Below, one piece after another: positions 33,892 through 44,657 of a stretch of 64,000 bases of DNA. Below the pieces are notes generated by a model. The model was not told the origin of the DNA and searched no databases. It saw only the letters and a list, made by a program, of their open reading frames with translations. The position numbers and the translations under genes are program-made. Within the stretch, counting starts at the first letter, position 1; each line of letters opens with the position of its first letter. The stretch spans positions 682,001 through 746,000 of the forward strand of contig JAVLRN010000004.1 of NCBI GenBank assembly GCA_032821775.1. Reading direction: 5' to 3'. This stretch comes from Sanguinoderma infundibulare. Lineage: Eukaryota > Basidiomycota > Agaricomycetes > Polyporales > Polyporaceae.

Positions 33892-35028
33892 TGCAGCTGT
33901 AGGTGATGGGTTGGAATATGGGGCGTGCCATGACGTTCGAGCCAGCTCCCTTTATTCTGCGAGCAGCCCCAATCCATCTGCTCCACGATCGCCGTCTGGT
34001 CTACGCCTTTTTCCACTGGTGGAGCACATACCCATTGAATTCGACATTCGAGTCATACCGCATTCCCAGGTCGAATGACTCGGAGGCAAGCTAGTCCGAT
34101 CGGTAATTGCTGAAGGGTGATTGAGCCAAACGTGTTCGCATCGCCTAGTAAAAGGTGCGACCCACCGTATGATGGCATAGATATGCTTGTACCTTTCTGT
34201 CAGAGTCGGTTTCGGTCTGGAACATTGGTGATGGTTGTCCGGTCGGAATATAGAGTGGAGTCAGGTCGAGGGATTCCTGGACAATGACACGGGTTGCTGA
34301 TGCATAGGGTCCGTGTGTAGGGGATCTTCATACCCATTCTAGGTGTCCGCTCGGGACCGTGTGACCTGCATACCCCGACGACCCAAGCTGAGGACATCTT
34401 TGTGGTTAGTAGATCGCGCTCACGTGTACGGATATCGTACGCGATCGAGGGAGTCAAGCCATCTGGGTGAATGCGGATTCTACGCCGCGCTTCTCCCGGA
34501 GAACCATCTGAGATGATTGTGGCGCTACGGACGAGTTCGTCAGCACCATCCCAAGGCACTGGGACACTGAGGAACTGGGGTCGAGCTGTGAACTAAGAAT
34601 CATGGGCATTAGGAACGTCCTTGGCGTGATCCCATATAATTTTCGTACCTCTGTGAGAACATTCGACAGAGGTCGAAGTTGCACTTCCTCGCGAGGCATT
34701 TTCAAGTGAAGAGAGTGGGTTTAGGATGCAGGCAATTGATGTCATACAGAGACTCGTTTGCCATGAACGTTGGGATTCTTTGACATGGAGGCTAGAGACG
34801 GAGTTGGTCGTCCGGCCACGGTCAAGACATCCGAGTCGGAAGGCCGCGCGTAACATCACGCTCACACTGTCACACCGTGACGTTATCACTCTGGACGTCT
34901 TCGGCACGCCGGTGGTCGTCGAAACGGTGTTGACCTCACTCGGCCACGTCCACCAAACCCCATCCAGATGAAATTCTTACACCTCTCCTTGTCATTCGTA
35001 ACCTGGAGACTACATGCTACCCAACAAG
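33892..35028. other. SDR promoter and duplicated non-coding DNA
   Basis: Belongs to the segmental duplication. A minus-strand frame (VPVPWDGADELVRSATIISD, near 34490-34560) looks like an exon but is frameshifted in the 43-kb copy, so I do not call it a gene. Confidence 0.4.
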
Positions 35029-35774
35029 TCACCCGGTTACAGGAACACCTCTGCCCGGTGCGGGGACGCTGAACTCGAGCCACTGCACGTCGCGCGCCGT
35101 CCTTATGGCGTCGCAGATGTACTGTATAGGCTTTCCTACGGAGAGGGCTGCCTCGGATTTGGCGAGGGCTCGGCGGTCGAGGACACGCATCGTGCCGAGG
35201 CCCTCCGGTGCATTTCGTGCGCTCTGGAGGAGAAGCTTGGCGAGAAGCCCTGAATGCGCGCGTACCGGTTGGCTGGACTGAACTCTAGGGTTATAGCGCG
35301 TAAACTGGAGTTGCCTGGAGTCCGGAAGATGTGAGATGACGTACCGTACTGGCCGACGAGGACGAATCCTCGAAGAGAAGCGCGGCCCGGCTGGGTCCTC
35401 CCAAGGGAGCGTGGACATGACGGAGTTCGCGCCGTCCCCGCGCGCCCGGATGCCGGTAACGAGATGGACGAGGCGTGTACTCCTGGAATGTGGCGAGGAG
35501 GTTGTCGAACGACGCCTGCACGATCACGCACAGCCAGGGAGAGATGCAGATGAGAGCGTTAGAGTTACACAACAACGCCACGTGCACTTTGCGGTCCTCA
35601 GCCGCTACGTTTGTGACCTCGGCGTAGACCTCTACGTGCATACGTCCGATGTGTTGAGGGGGGCAGAGCCGAGCTTGACGAGGACGTCGGCCGGTCCGCG
35701 GCCCAGTCTGTCATGCCGGCTGAAAAGCTCTTTCTCGGAGGAGATGATGAGTTCTTTTGGGTCTTTGGAGTCAT
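35029..35774 (-). pseudogene. Decayed copy of the zinc-type reductase
   Basis: Pieces of the 19-kb reductase appear in order but in different frames. The start MTPKTQK is at 35774 and is frameshifted after seven codons, then ADVLVKLGSAPLNTSDV. The next pieces are DNLLATFQEYTPRPS (35480-35530), AALLFEDSSS (about 35370), ARIQGFSPS (about 35240) and VLDRRALAKSEAALS with IQYICDAIRTARDVQWLEFS (35060-35190). The middle FDQAASVPLA-TGIW exon and the C-terminal exon are missing. Several frameshifts and stops make this a pseudogene. It joins the MND1 fragment at its 5' end. Confidence 0.75.
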
Positions 35775-36266
35775 GGAGAGTATCTCCAAGCTATGTGCCG
35801 CCCTCGAAGCGGAGAAGCAGACAAGGTCAGAAAGCGTAAGTGACAAGGAGCCCCTAAGCTGAACGTGCAGAAGCACTCGAGAAGCTGGCGGCACTGAAGG
35901 CGGAGCACGCCAAGCTTGAAACTGAGCTAGCCGCATACGGCCCATGCGATCCGGTAAAGATTGAAGAGAAGAGGCATGCCATCGTACTCGCGACGGAGGC
36001 GGCGGTACGGTGGACAGGCGAGTAATGTAGCTCATCTGCTGCCCGTTGTGACTCGGCTCAACAGTGCTGGATCAGACAATTACCTCGTCCTGTTGTCGCA
36101 CTTCACACGTCAGAACGGCGTCGAAGCAGCGGACATTCGAGCGTACCTCGGTGTTGATGAAGAGTACGCCCAGCAAACCGCTCTGCAAAACGTAGAACAC
36201 GAGCTGAATAAATACTGCAGGGCAAAACACAGCGATCGACAGCGAATGTCACCCAAAAGCATCTAG
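35773..36266 (+). pseudogene. MND1 (meiotic nuclear division protein 1) 3' fragment
   Basis: Encodes the coiled coil and C-terminal domain of MND1, the partner of HOP2 that helps RAD51/DMC1 in meiotic strand exchange. Visible: ISKLCAALEAEKQTR, then LAALKAEHAKLETELAAYG with PCDPVKIEEKRHAIVLATEA and VRWT, then DNYLVLLSHFTRQNGVEAAD and IRAYLGVDEEY. The RWT/DNY junction uses an intron with a GC donor (GCGAGT) and acceptor ATCAG before 36076. The N-terminal winged-helix part is missing: MND1 similarity begins at 35773, exactly where the reductase pseudogene starts on the other strand. The stop is 34 bases from the PNS1 stop (convergent). An ATG at the break could make a truncated protein. Confidence 0.72.
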
Positions 36267-36299
36267 TCCAAGATCACTCGAACCCAGCTCATCTCTCAT

Positions 36300-38879
36300 C
36301 TATACTCGGGATACACCCTGCACAACCTGCGGGTACGTCTGGGCAATCAACTGAGAGAGCCCGCCTCGCGTCAGTTTGGCAGACCGGCCTAGAGCGCATT
36401 GAATGACGTACAGCAAATAGCTCTGGGGCACGAATGGCAAGCACTTGCGGGTCTTCTCCGAGACCGACGAAGCTAATAGGCGGATGGGACGCCAGTCAGG
36501 TTGTGCCATTGAGCCAGATGTAGAGCAACCAACGTACATGGTAGATACGCCAGCCTCAATAGCAGCCGAGAGCGTCAGTGCTACGGAAAGTTCATGTCAG
36601 CCTTCCGCTCGGACCCTGGGGCGTTTCAGCAAGGCGATCCACTCACAGCTCTGGAGACCGATGAGAAACGCGAACAACAGGACGGGGGCGGTGTACTGTC
36701 CGTCGGCGTTGTACGATGGATGCGTGACTGCAATTTGTGGTCATCAGGAACGGTCAGGGCCCTTCAAAAAGTAATTCTGCGCTCGACTTACAGTGGAGGT
36801 AGAGGTACGCGAACAGGGAGCACAAGAGGCCAGTCACATAAGCGCCCCATGTAAGCGCTGAACCGAACCCGTCAGGACGACGATGATGTTTGAGGCGGGA
36901 TGCAACGACTTACTCATGCCGACGAGAGAGTCGTTGATGATCACATCGATGCCACGGTCCTTGAACAGCCGCCATGTGTCCTTCGCGGCCTCGATGTAGG
37001 GCTTGCCGTACAACGCTAGTGGCACAGTCAGCTGGGACGTCGTCGTGAGCTGGCAGATCACCCACCGATCTCGATGTATGCATAGCTAAATGCGAGAAGG
37101 ATAGATGCGGTCAGCAACCCTGAAGGTTGGGAAGATGCGCCAGTGCACGCACCGATTGAAGTACTCGACCAGGTTCTCGATGCATCCAATGAAGCATTCT
37201 GCGCACATGGCCAGGCAGGCTTCGATGGCTGTCATGACAGGTCGGAGCTCCGGCATCAACGTTCTGCATTTCTGTGACCGGTTGGGAGGAGAAACGTACG
37301 CTGGCCATCAGCGTTGGCGCTGTTCCTAGCCGCGTTCAAGAGCATGCGGATGAGCTCGAGGATGGTGACGATCAGAGAACCGAACGCGATCGAGCCGAGG
37401 GAGAGTGTCGATGCGCGGACGAATGCTGAGAACGTCGGGTGCTTCGGCTAGCAGGTGCTCTGTTCAGCGTGCAGCCTCCGTGATTAAGAAAGAGGTCCTC
37501 ACCATCAAACCAGCATTGGCGGGACCAAAGTAGTACCAGCCTGTACGGCGATAAAAAACTCGGCTTCGGCGTGGACAGGGATGTAACACTTACTACCGAA
37601 GGGACCACCGGCGAGGGTTGCGAGGGCAACGTTACCGATTACCTGAGACGTCCAGAGGAAGGAGAAGGTCTCGAAGACGATGAGACCAATTACTTTGCCG
37701 GTGGAGCATGAATCTCCAAAGTCGCAGGCTGGATGGGTGCTGGTCAATTAAGGACCAGTCATACCATTTTGTTACGAACGTACTCGGGCTACCGGGGGTG
37801 TACCTAACATAGCTGTTGGGATCGTATAAGGAGATGCGAACTTCGATGGAGGGTCTTGGGGTTACTTACGTAGCGATGACAGTGAACGTATACCACCTGT
37901 TGTACATAAGGAAATGAGCTACACACAGACATGCTGGAGTGTACAATCTTCACTTACACGCTGAGGGCAGCCTGAAGAATGAGCGACACGAAGGCCACGA
38001 AATACACGCTCGGGTGATGCTTGGTGACATCCATGGTGACTTGGAGGAGCAGCGAAGCGAGGGGAATTCGAGACCGGTAGCCCCAGTACGCCAAGACAGA
38101 GACAAGTGCGATGACAGTGAAGATGATCGCCCCCGCTGCGAAAGAGCATGGAGTCAGCGATGGACACGAGCCAAATGAAGGACAACGAACAGTAGTATTT
38201 GGTGATCCAGTAGTATACGCAAATGGCACTTGATAAATATGGTCAGCACGAGGCTTAACTTGAAGCGGGTATATGCGTACATATTCAGCAAGATGGACAG
38301 GATCAATGTGATGTGCATGATGGCTCTCGTGAACAAACGGGTGAGGATGAGGTATATTGCAGAGAGGATCAACGCTGCTCCTGTTACAAACAGGAGCAGA
38401 ATGACGGTATGACTACCGGTAGCAGTCAGCATCGACGACGGACTAGAAGCGATTGGGCGAGTACGCACTAGTTCAAGGTGACGCTCTTTCCTGTCCCATC
38501 CTTTCCGACACCTCCTCCAAGCCCTCCGGCATCGCCAAACTTGGATAGGGTAATGACTGAGACGATGATGAATCCCACCAACTACGGAGTTCGGTGGGAC
38601 AGGCTGTAGCGCATCAGGAGGAGGTCAAAACTAAGTGGGACTTACCTGAGCGATGAATAGAATAAGGAAGATGGGGTCATTTATTCTCTTCTTGGGCTTG
38701 AACCTGTCCCCTTCGAAGGGCGACTTGGTATCTCCGTTGTATCCCTCGCCATACGAAGGACCTTGGCCATATGCATACTGACCGGGCTCGGGGGGCGCGT
38801 ATGGGTTCTGGGCATAGTAGGGGGCCGGACCGGGTGCAAGATTGTCAACTGGCTGATACGGGTGTGGGGAGTATGCCAT
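36300..38879 (-). CDS. PNS1/choline-transporter-like membrane protein
   Basis: Member of the CTL/PNS1 family of polytopic plasma-membrane proteins related to choline transporters. Start at 38879 gives a Pro/Tyr/Gly-rich cytosolic tail (MAYSPHPYQPVDNLAPG) and then PFEGDRFKPKKRINDPIFLI before the first helix. Later exons hold SHTVILLLFVTGAALILSAI, PSVYFVAFVSLILQAALSV, FLWTSQVIGNVALATLAGGP, RYAYIEI-LYGKPYIEAAKDT with FKDRGIDVIINDSLVGMS, and FTHPSYNADGQYTAPVLLFA. The last exons give FVGLGEDPQVLAIRAPELFA and LIAQTYPQVVQGVSRV with the stop at 36300. The RYxYIEI and TYPQVVQGV motifs are family signatures. There are more than ten introns and no break was seen. It looks like an ordinary, intact housekeeping-type gene. 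Confidence 0.85.
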
Positions 38880-40874
38880 GGTGGGTGTTGTGCTCTACTG
38901 GTGATGCGGGTTGTCGCAGTGGTAATGTAGACCGTAAGGAGGTATCTAGGCTCTCAGTAGCGCGGCGGGTGATTGATGTGCTTGGGCGGCGTGGTCGTTG
39001 CGGGTCGTGAAGGAAGTGAAGAGGGTATAGAAAGGGAAAGGTCGTGCAGAAGAGAGGACAATGAGAGCTGGTGAAGCGTAAAGCAGAGGACGGCGAAGAA
39101 GGGAGGTTGAAAGAAAGCGAATACTTGCAGTGCGTCTCCCGCGCTGAGCCCGCATGACATCGCCCCTCGCTTGGCATCATCGGCTATCTCGTCGTCATCT
39201 CATCATCCATCCGAGGACTGCCATTCACTGCACAAGTATGTTGATCAGAAGGTGTACACATTGACATGAGGATACGCATGCATAGATACTAGAGGATGTC
39301 GGCTTTCTGGATCCTCGTACTCATTGACGTGAACCTCCGGAACAAGGTGACCGGCCAAGAGCACACCCGACAATGTCACCCTCCGAGTCAATCTTCTGAA
39401 CTCACGTAGTAGAGAGTCACACTACTATGGCGTGCACGAGTCTCAAATTCGCAGTGCATATAGCCTGGGGAGAGCGTGGCGACGACGGACAGAAAGGTAG
39501 ATGCGGGGAGGGCGAGAGCAGGCTCTGACCGACGTGTGCGGTGCGTATGGCCCCGGCCTTAGGTGTTTAGAGTGGGATTCGCGTTCGGGATGATTGACTC
39601 CGCGAAAATGGTCTCCAACGACGACAAGTAGAACGACTGTGGATGCTGCTTGTACTTGACCTTCATCTTGTCCTCTTCCTTGGGCTAGAGATCGGTGAAG
39701 ATATGTCCAACAATCTGCAGTGGGGTAGTCGCCTGGGCCGCGTGCAGCAGAGTCTCGAATTCGCGGCACGCCGATACAGACGATGAATGCGGTTCTTGCA
39801 TTAGTGTACAGATGCGCAGGCGAGGGATAGCGGTGATGCAGGAGTGTACAGACAGAGGGAAGTGGAGGCCGCAGTGCGATGCAGGATGGGATATACACAG
39901 GAAGATGGGGCGGGAAAACCATACCAAAAGAGAAGAGAAGACCCGTGTCATGACCTCTTGGTGCTTCACCTAACCCACAGCAACTCAACTCAGCCAAATC
40001 TGAGCCAATCCGACCCCAACAGCCCAACATATCATGAATCTTGAGGTGGCGCGCGGCACCAGCGATGTTGGAAGAGTCATAGTTCGAGGCTCCGAGGAGG
40101 GTGGTGAAGGTCGAGTTTGAGGTAAAGTATTAGAGACCCAGTGAGAGGATGACACAAAGCAGAGAGTTCGAGGGGCGCACTCGGAGGAGAGACGCTGTGG
40201 CCAAGCCTGTCAAGGGCGCTGCGTGCCCTAAACACGGGCGCCAATAGACAACTGCTCGGAATGCGCTCCAGGGTCTAGTCAGGTCTAGTCTCAGCTGTGC
40301 GGTTCGTGCGGGAGAATGGGAACCTGTAGAGCGTGGTATGAGCGCGAAGTGGTGGCCATAGATGCAAGGTACCGTCGCGAACATCTGTGGGATCGCGCTG
40401 GCCTGCGGCCCGTACAGGGTCTCAATGACAGATTGAAGCAATCGGTATAAGTTAGCACTGTCGACATCGGGGGTGCAGGATGAATTACTGTCTTCTGGAG
40501 GCGGGGGGTAGTAACCTACGCACTTAAGACGTGCCATGCGTTCATGAATGAAACATAGTGCGGACTCGAAGAAGAGGAACCGAATTTCGCGCGTTGCTGA
40601 GTCGTCGATGAGGATCGCAGTTATCAGGGTGCAGCTCATCCTCGTCCGTTGCGGCCGCGTGGCTAATGCAATATGTAGCTTGAATATTTGCGCCTGCGGA
40701 TCGCGAACTGGGTGCAGTGCTAGGGATGAACCTGTCCCGAGCATACAAGCAGGAGTCGATGGCTCGGCCAGCTGGAAGAAGGCCTTGATGTACCGACACG
40801 GCTACTTGAGGCTCGCCGGCGTATCGCTGCGCATACGCATGAATAAGTGGTAGACAGGACGGCAGCAGCACGGC
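38880..40874. other. Gene-poor interval with one possible exon pair
   Basis: 38880-39180 is the upstream region of the PNS1-like gene. On the minus strand near 39565-39775 a frame reads REFETLLHAAQATTPLQIVG with HIFTDL, a TAG at 39685, and then PKEEDKMKVKYKQHPQSFYL with SSLETIFAESIIPNANPTL. This looks like real but unrecognised coding sequence with a stop or missed intron. Frames at 40130-40910 (minus) match nothing I know. Confidence 0.3.
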
Positions 40875-41154
40875 ATACCCGATCCCTGCCGTCGACATGC
40901 TTGCTAGCATCCTCTCACAGTCTTGTGGACCTTGGTGGATTGCACCCGCATGCAGGCCGGTCGCGTAGTTGTCAGGCTAACCCCATGTTCACGCCTCTCC
41001 TCGACCGACGACAGCCGTGGTTGAATGTGCTGCAATACGTGATACGGTTTATTTACGAATCTTCGTACGTTCTACCATCCCATAGAACTTCTTGAACAAC
41101 TAGTGCTTAGTAAGCAATCTGAACGTGTATATGGGGACGGGCTCGTATGCCGAG

Positions 41155-41590
41155 GAAACCTGCACTCCAGTGCCTTCCGTTCAACTACGAACCACCGAAC
41201 GTTTAGCTCTCCCAATCGTGTACTAGTAGTGTCTCAATCGCTACTGCGGCCGAGGCCTGCACTCCTCATCAGTACCACCATCGCAGTCGGCGCCGCTCAT
41301 GTGGAAGACTGCCGACTCGTCTGGGACGGCCCGCGCCACGTACGCCTCGCCCTTGTGCGAGCGGTGGAAGCGGCTGCCACCATCGGCTTCGTCTGGACGC
41401 TTCGAGCTGAGCGTAATGCGCTCTCGAAGGCGCATCACTAGTAAGTAGCACAGCCCGACGAGGACCTCGATGAGGATGACAGCAAGCGAAGCAGAGCCGG
41501 CCTGGCTGTAGCACGTGGGATATAAATCCTAGGATTAAGCACGGGACATACATTCCCGGATTCCCTGGGGAGTGGTACTTCAAGGTTCAC
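41155..41590 (-). other. Sequence unique to duplication copy 2, with a membrane-protein scrap
   Basis: Between the shared blocks, the minus strand has a frame with one hydrophobic helix (LAVILIEVLVGLCYLLVMRL, about 41430-41490) and then a polar tail (ITLSSKRPDEADGG). It could be the last exon of a membrane protein carried in by a separate event. I do not recognise it. Confidence 0.3.
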
Positions 41591-41731
41591 GAGCATGCCG
41601 ACTCTCTACTACGGCGGCTGCGACGAGCACGTAGAATGACTTCCCTCCGGACAACTCCAATATCGAGGCCTCATCGATGCATACGATATCGCATTCGCAG
41701 TACACAGCCGGATCATCCTGTCCCCACCCAC

Positions 41732-42835
41732 TCATGCAGGAACAGCCCACTCGACACCGTCCTCGGTCAAAAACAGGCCATTGTCGGACGGCTTCAGCCC
41801 GTCAATCACCTTCAGCTGCCCAGCCACAGACGCCTCAGTGGAAATTACCACGAGGGGCGTGTCGTACTTCTCCTTCCACAGTGCTGCGGAGCGGTCCCTC
41901 CTCTCGCACGTCAGGGCATAAGCTGCCGAACCCGTACGTCAGCACCATCCACGAGTCAGGAACTATACGCGTGATACCTACTTGAATCAACAGCGGTCGC
42001 GGAGACGTCGACCATCCCGGGGCTGAGCGAGATGGCTATGAAACCTTCGTCCTTCAGCTTCACCGCGAGCTTCGTCGTTGCCATGAGCGCGGCGGCCTTG
42101 GTCATGCCGTATGCGGACACATCCGCGATGTCGAGGGCTCGAACTAGCTTGTGGTCCGCAACTGTGCTGTTAATGACCGCGATCTTCTTGGTGGACGAGG
42201 TGCGCAGGAGGGGGAGGAAGGCGGTGATGGCGTGGATTGGGCCAAGGGCATTGACCTTGAACTGTACGGTGTGGTAAGTCAAGCAACTCAGGTCCCAAAC
42301 CTTACGACGCGAAAGCGAAAGTCAAACGTACTGCGTTTATGAACGCCGCATCGAGCTCGTCCATGTCAGAGCTACAGGGACATGGTCAGACAGCCCGGAG
42401 CAGAAACTGACGATGTACTCACTAGTCGTCAAAACCTTTCACGAGGGCCGCAGAATCGACGAGTGCGGCGTTGTGGATGAGGACATCCAATTTTCCGCCC
42501 GTGATGCCCGAGACTTGCTGGGCTGCACGCTGCGTCGTGCGTAAGCGACACCGACGGCGAGCCAGAAACATAAACAGCATACCTCGAGGGTGGCGTAGTC
42601 GACGACATCGGCAGAGACGACGTGGACATTGTGGAGGCCTTCGATGGCCGCATGCAGGTGAGTCGATCCAGTGGGGTTCCGGACGACCGCAATGACAGTG
42701 GCATCGGGCCTTGCCGCCTGCAGAATATACAATTGGTACGAGCTAGACAAGAATCACCAAGAGAGAACTCACCAGCTGTCGGACGAACTCGAGCCCAATT
42801 CCGCGAGAAGCACCGATGATAGCGTAGGATGGCAT
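41732..42835 (-). CDS. CsgA/sniffer-like short-chain dehydrogenase, copy 2
   Basis: Paralogue of the SDR at 32780-33891 with the same exon structure. It starts MPSYAIIGASRGIGLEFVRQL at 42835 and ends FLTEDGVEWAVPA at TGA 41732. The cofactor loop GASRGIG and catalytic SAYGMTKAAAL are kept. Around the catalytic serine copy 1 has VISSAGADHK and this copy has VINSTVADHK, so one Ser is kept but the neighbourhood differs. Other differences lie in the C-terminal exon (ALTCERRDRSAALWKEKYDT against ARTRETMDRAAAVWKEKCRT), which could alter substrate choice. No stop or frameshift was found, so both copies may be active. Confidence 0.87.
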
Positions 42836-44657
42836 TGCAGTGGTAGGTGATGAGTTGGAATATGGTGCGTGCCATGATGTTTGAGCAGCTCCCTTTATTC
42901 TGCAAGCAGCGTCAATCCATCTCCATGATCGCCGTCTGATCTACGCCTGTTTCAAGTGGTGGGAGCACATGCCAATTGAGTTCAACATTCGAGTGATACA
43001 GCATTCCCAGGTCGAATGACTCGGATGCAAGCTAGTCCGATCGGTAATTGCTGAAGGGTGATTGAGCCAAACATGTTCGTATCTCCTAGCAAAAGGTGCG
43101 ACCCACCGTATGACGGCATAGATATGCTTGTGTCCATCTGTCAGAGTTGGTTTCGGTCTGGAACATTGGTGATGGTTGTCCGGTCGGAATATAGAGTCGA
43201 GTCAGGTCGAGGGATTCCTGGACAATGACACGGGTTGCTGATGCACAAGTTCCGTGTGTAGGGGATCTTCATACCCGTTCTCGGTGTGCGCTCGGCACCG
43301 TTTGACCTGCATACCCAGACGACCGAAGCTGAGGGCATTTTGTGGTTAGTAGATCGCGCTGACGTGTACGGATATCGTACAGCGATCGAGGGAGTCAAGC
43401 CATCTGGGTGAATGCGAATTCCCAGCCATGCTGCTCCCAGAGAACCATCTGAGAATGATTATTGCGCAACAGGCGAGTTCTTCAGCCCCATTACAAGGCA
43501 ATGGAACGCAGTAAACACTGAGGAACTGGGAACGACCTGTGAGTGAAGAATCATGGGCATTACGTCTCCAGCGGAATCCCGGGTAATTTTCGTACTTTTG
43601 TGAGAACATTCAACGGAGGTCGAGATTCCCAAGTTGCGAGGCATTCAAATAAGCAGACATCTGATGACTGTGCTGGATGCTGTCCAATGAACGTTGGGAT
43701 TCTCTGACATGGAGGTTAGAGAGGGAGTCGGTCGTGCGGCAAGTCGTCGGACGGCAGTGGAGCGTAACATCACGCTCACATAGTCACGGGGTCACGTGGT
43801 CACTCCGGCCAACAGCGGCGGTTGTCGACGGTCTTGACTTCAGTCGACCACGTCCACCAAACACCAACAAGACGAGATATTACCCCTCTCCTTTACCTCT
43901 CCCCGTCGTTCGCAACCTGGAGCCGCTGAAGACTACAATGCGACCTAACAGCGCACATGGTTACAGTCACAACGCCTGCTGGACTAGTTCACTGTGATCC
44001 GAGTCCCCCGACATCCTCCTCCTGGACTCCGATTTGCCCCTCTGGCGTCTCCATCCGCTTTGGCGCGTTACGTTAGGGCATCCCACAAGGATCTGTCGCC
44101 GCCAGTCAATACGATAACGAACCTCGCATGGGAGCTTCAGTGATTGCAAGTCCGACCCCAGTCTTGACACGACTCTCGCTTGGAATCGAGACTCCCGTGA
44201 CTGTCAAAGCAGCACATCGCTCCAGAAAGAACCGCAGGCAAGGGGGAACAGAGCATCACGTCGCCCTCAACACCTACCATCAGTTTTTTTTTGTCAGGCG
44301 GCACATGTGTACGTCAAACTCTATCCATTCCCTGAACATCAGAAATGGTTGCTTTGTTCGTAACTCCACGCGGACGCGACTCGCTGCCGCCTCCTCGTAG
44401 CAGCCCGCCGTAATCGCAAGATTCTCGAGAACATCAATCCTGCGAAGGAGCTTCGCAGCATGGTCTCATCGACGTTCGCTCGACTCATTTGGCTCGCCGA
44501 GCGCTCCGCTGTCGGGGAAGTGGGAAGTTTGCATTCCGAGTATGCCGCAGCGCCGGTTCTGGAAGTGTAGCCTGCTGACGTGTAGACGAGCTCCCATCCT
44601 CCGTATCCTCCCAATCGCCGACGCCCTCGGCGGCGGCGTACAAGCTACCGACCAACC
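42836..44657. other. SDR2 promoter and intergenic DNA
   Basis: The left part up to about 43975 belongs to the segmental duplication. The right part holds no recognised gene. Confidence 0.4.

Larger units (their letters stand above)
32300..35045. repeat. Segmental duplication, copy 1 (partner 40875-43975)
   Basis: About 2.7 kb shared in the same order and orientation with 40875-43975. It contains the DUF6533 3' flank (ACCTTGGTGGATTG...CATGCAGGCCGGTCGCG), the whole SDR gene with its introns, its promoter, and about 1.1 kb of non-coding DNA to the CACGTCCACCAAA motif near 34946. Identity is roughly 85 percent by eye. At 35045 the copies part: copy 1 runs into a reductase pseudogene. Confidence 0.85.
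40875..43975. repeat. Segmental duplication, copy 2 (partner 32300-35045)
   Basis: Collinear with 32300-35045, beginning in the DUF6533 3' flank without the DUF6533 exons themselves. It has about 430 extra bases (41155-41590) where copy 1 has about 50. It ends near CACGTCCACCAAACACC and GCAACCTGGAG (43850-43930), then parts from copy 1. Confidence 0.85.

Noticed and set aside
34200..34559. 119-codon minus-strand frame in the duplicated block as a gene
   Set aside because: The counterpart at 43.1-43.6 kb carries indels that break the frame, so it is not maintained as protein.
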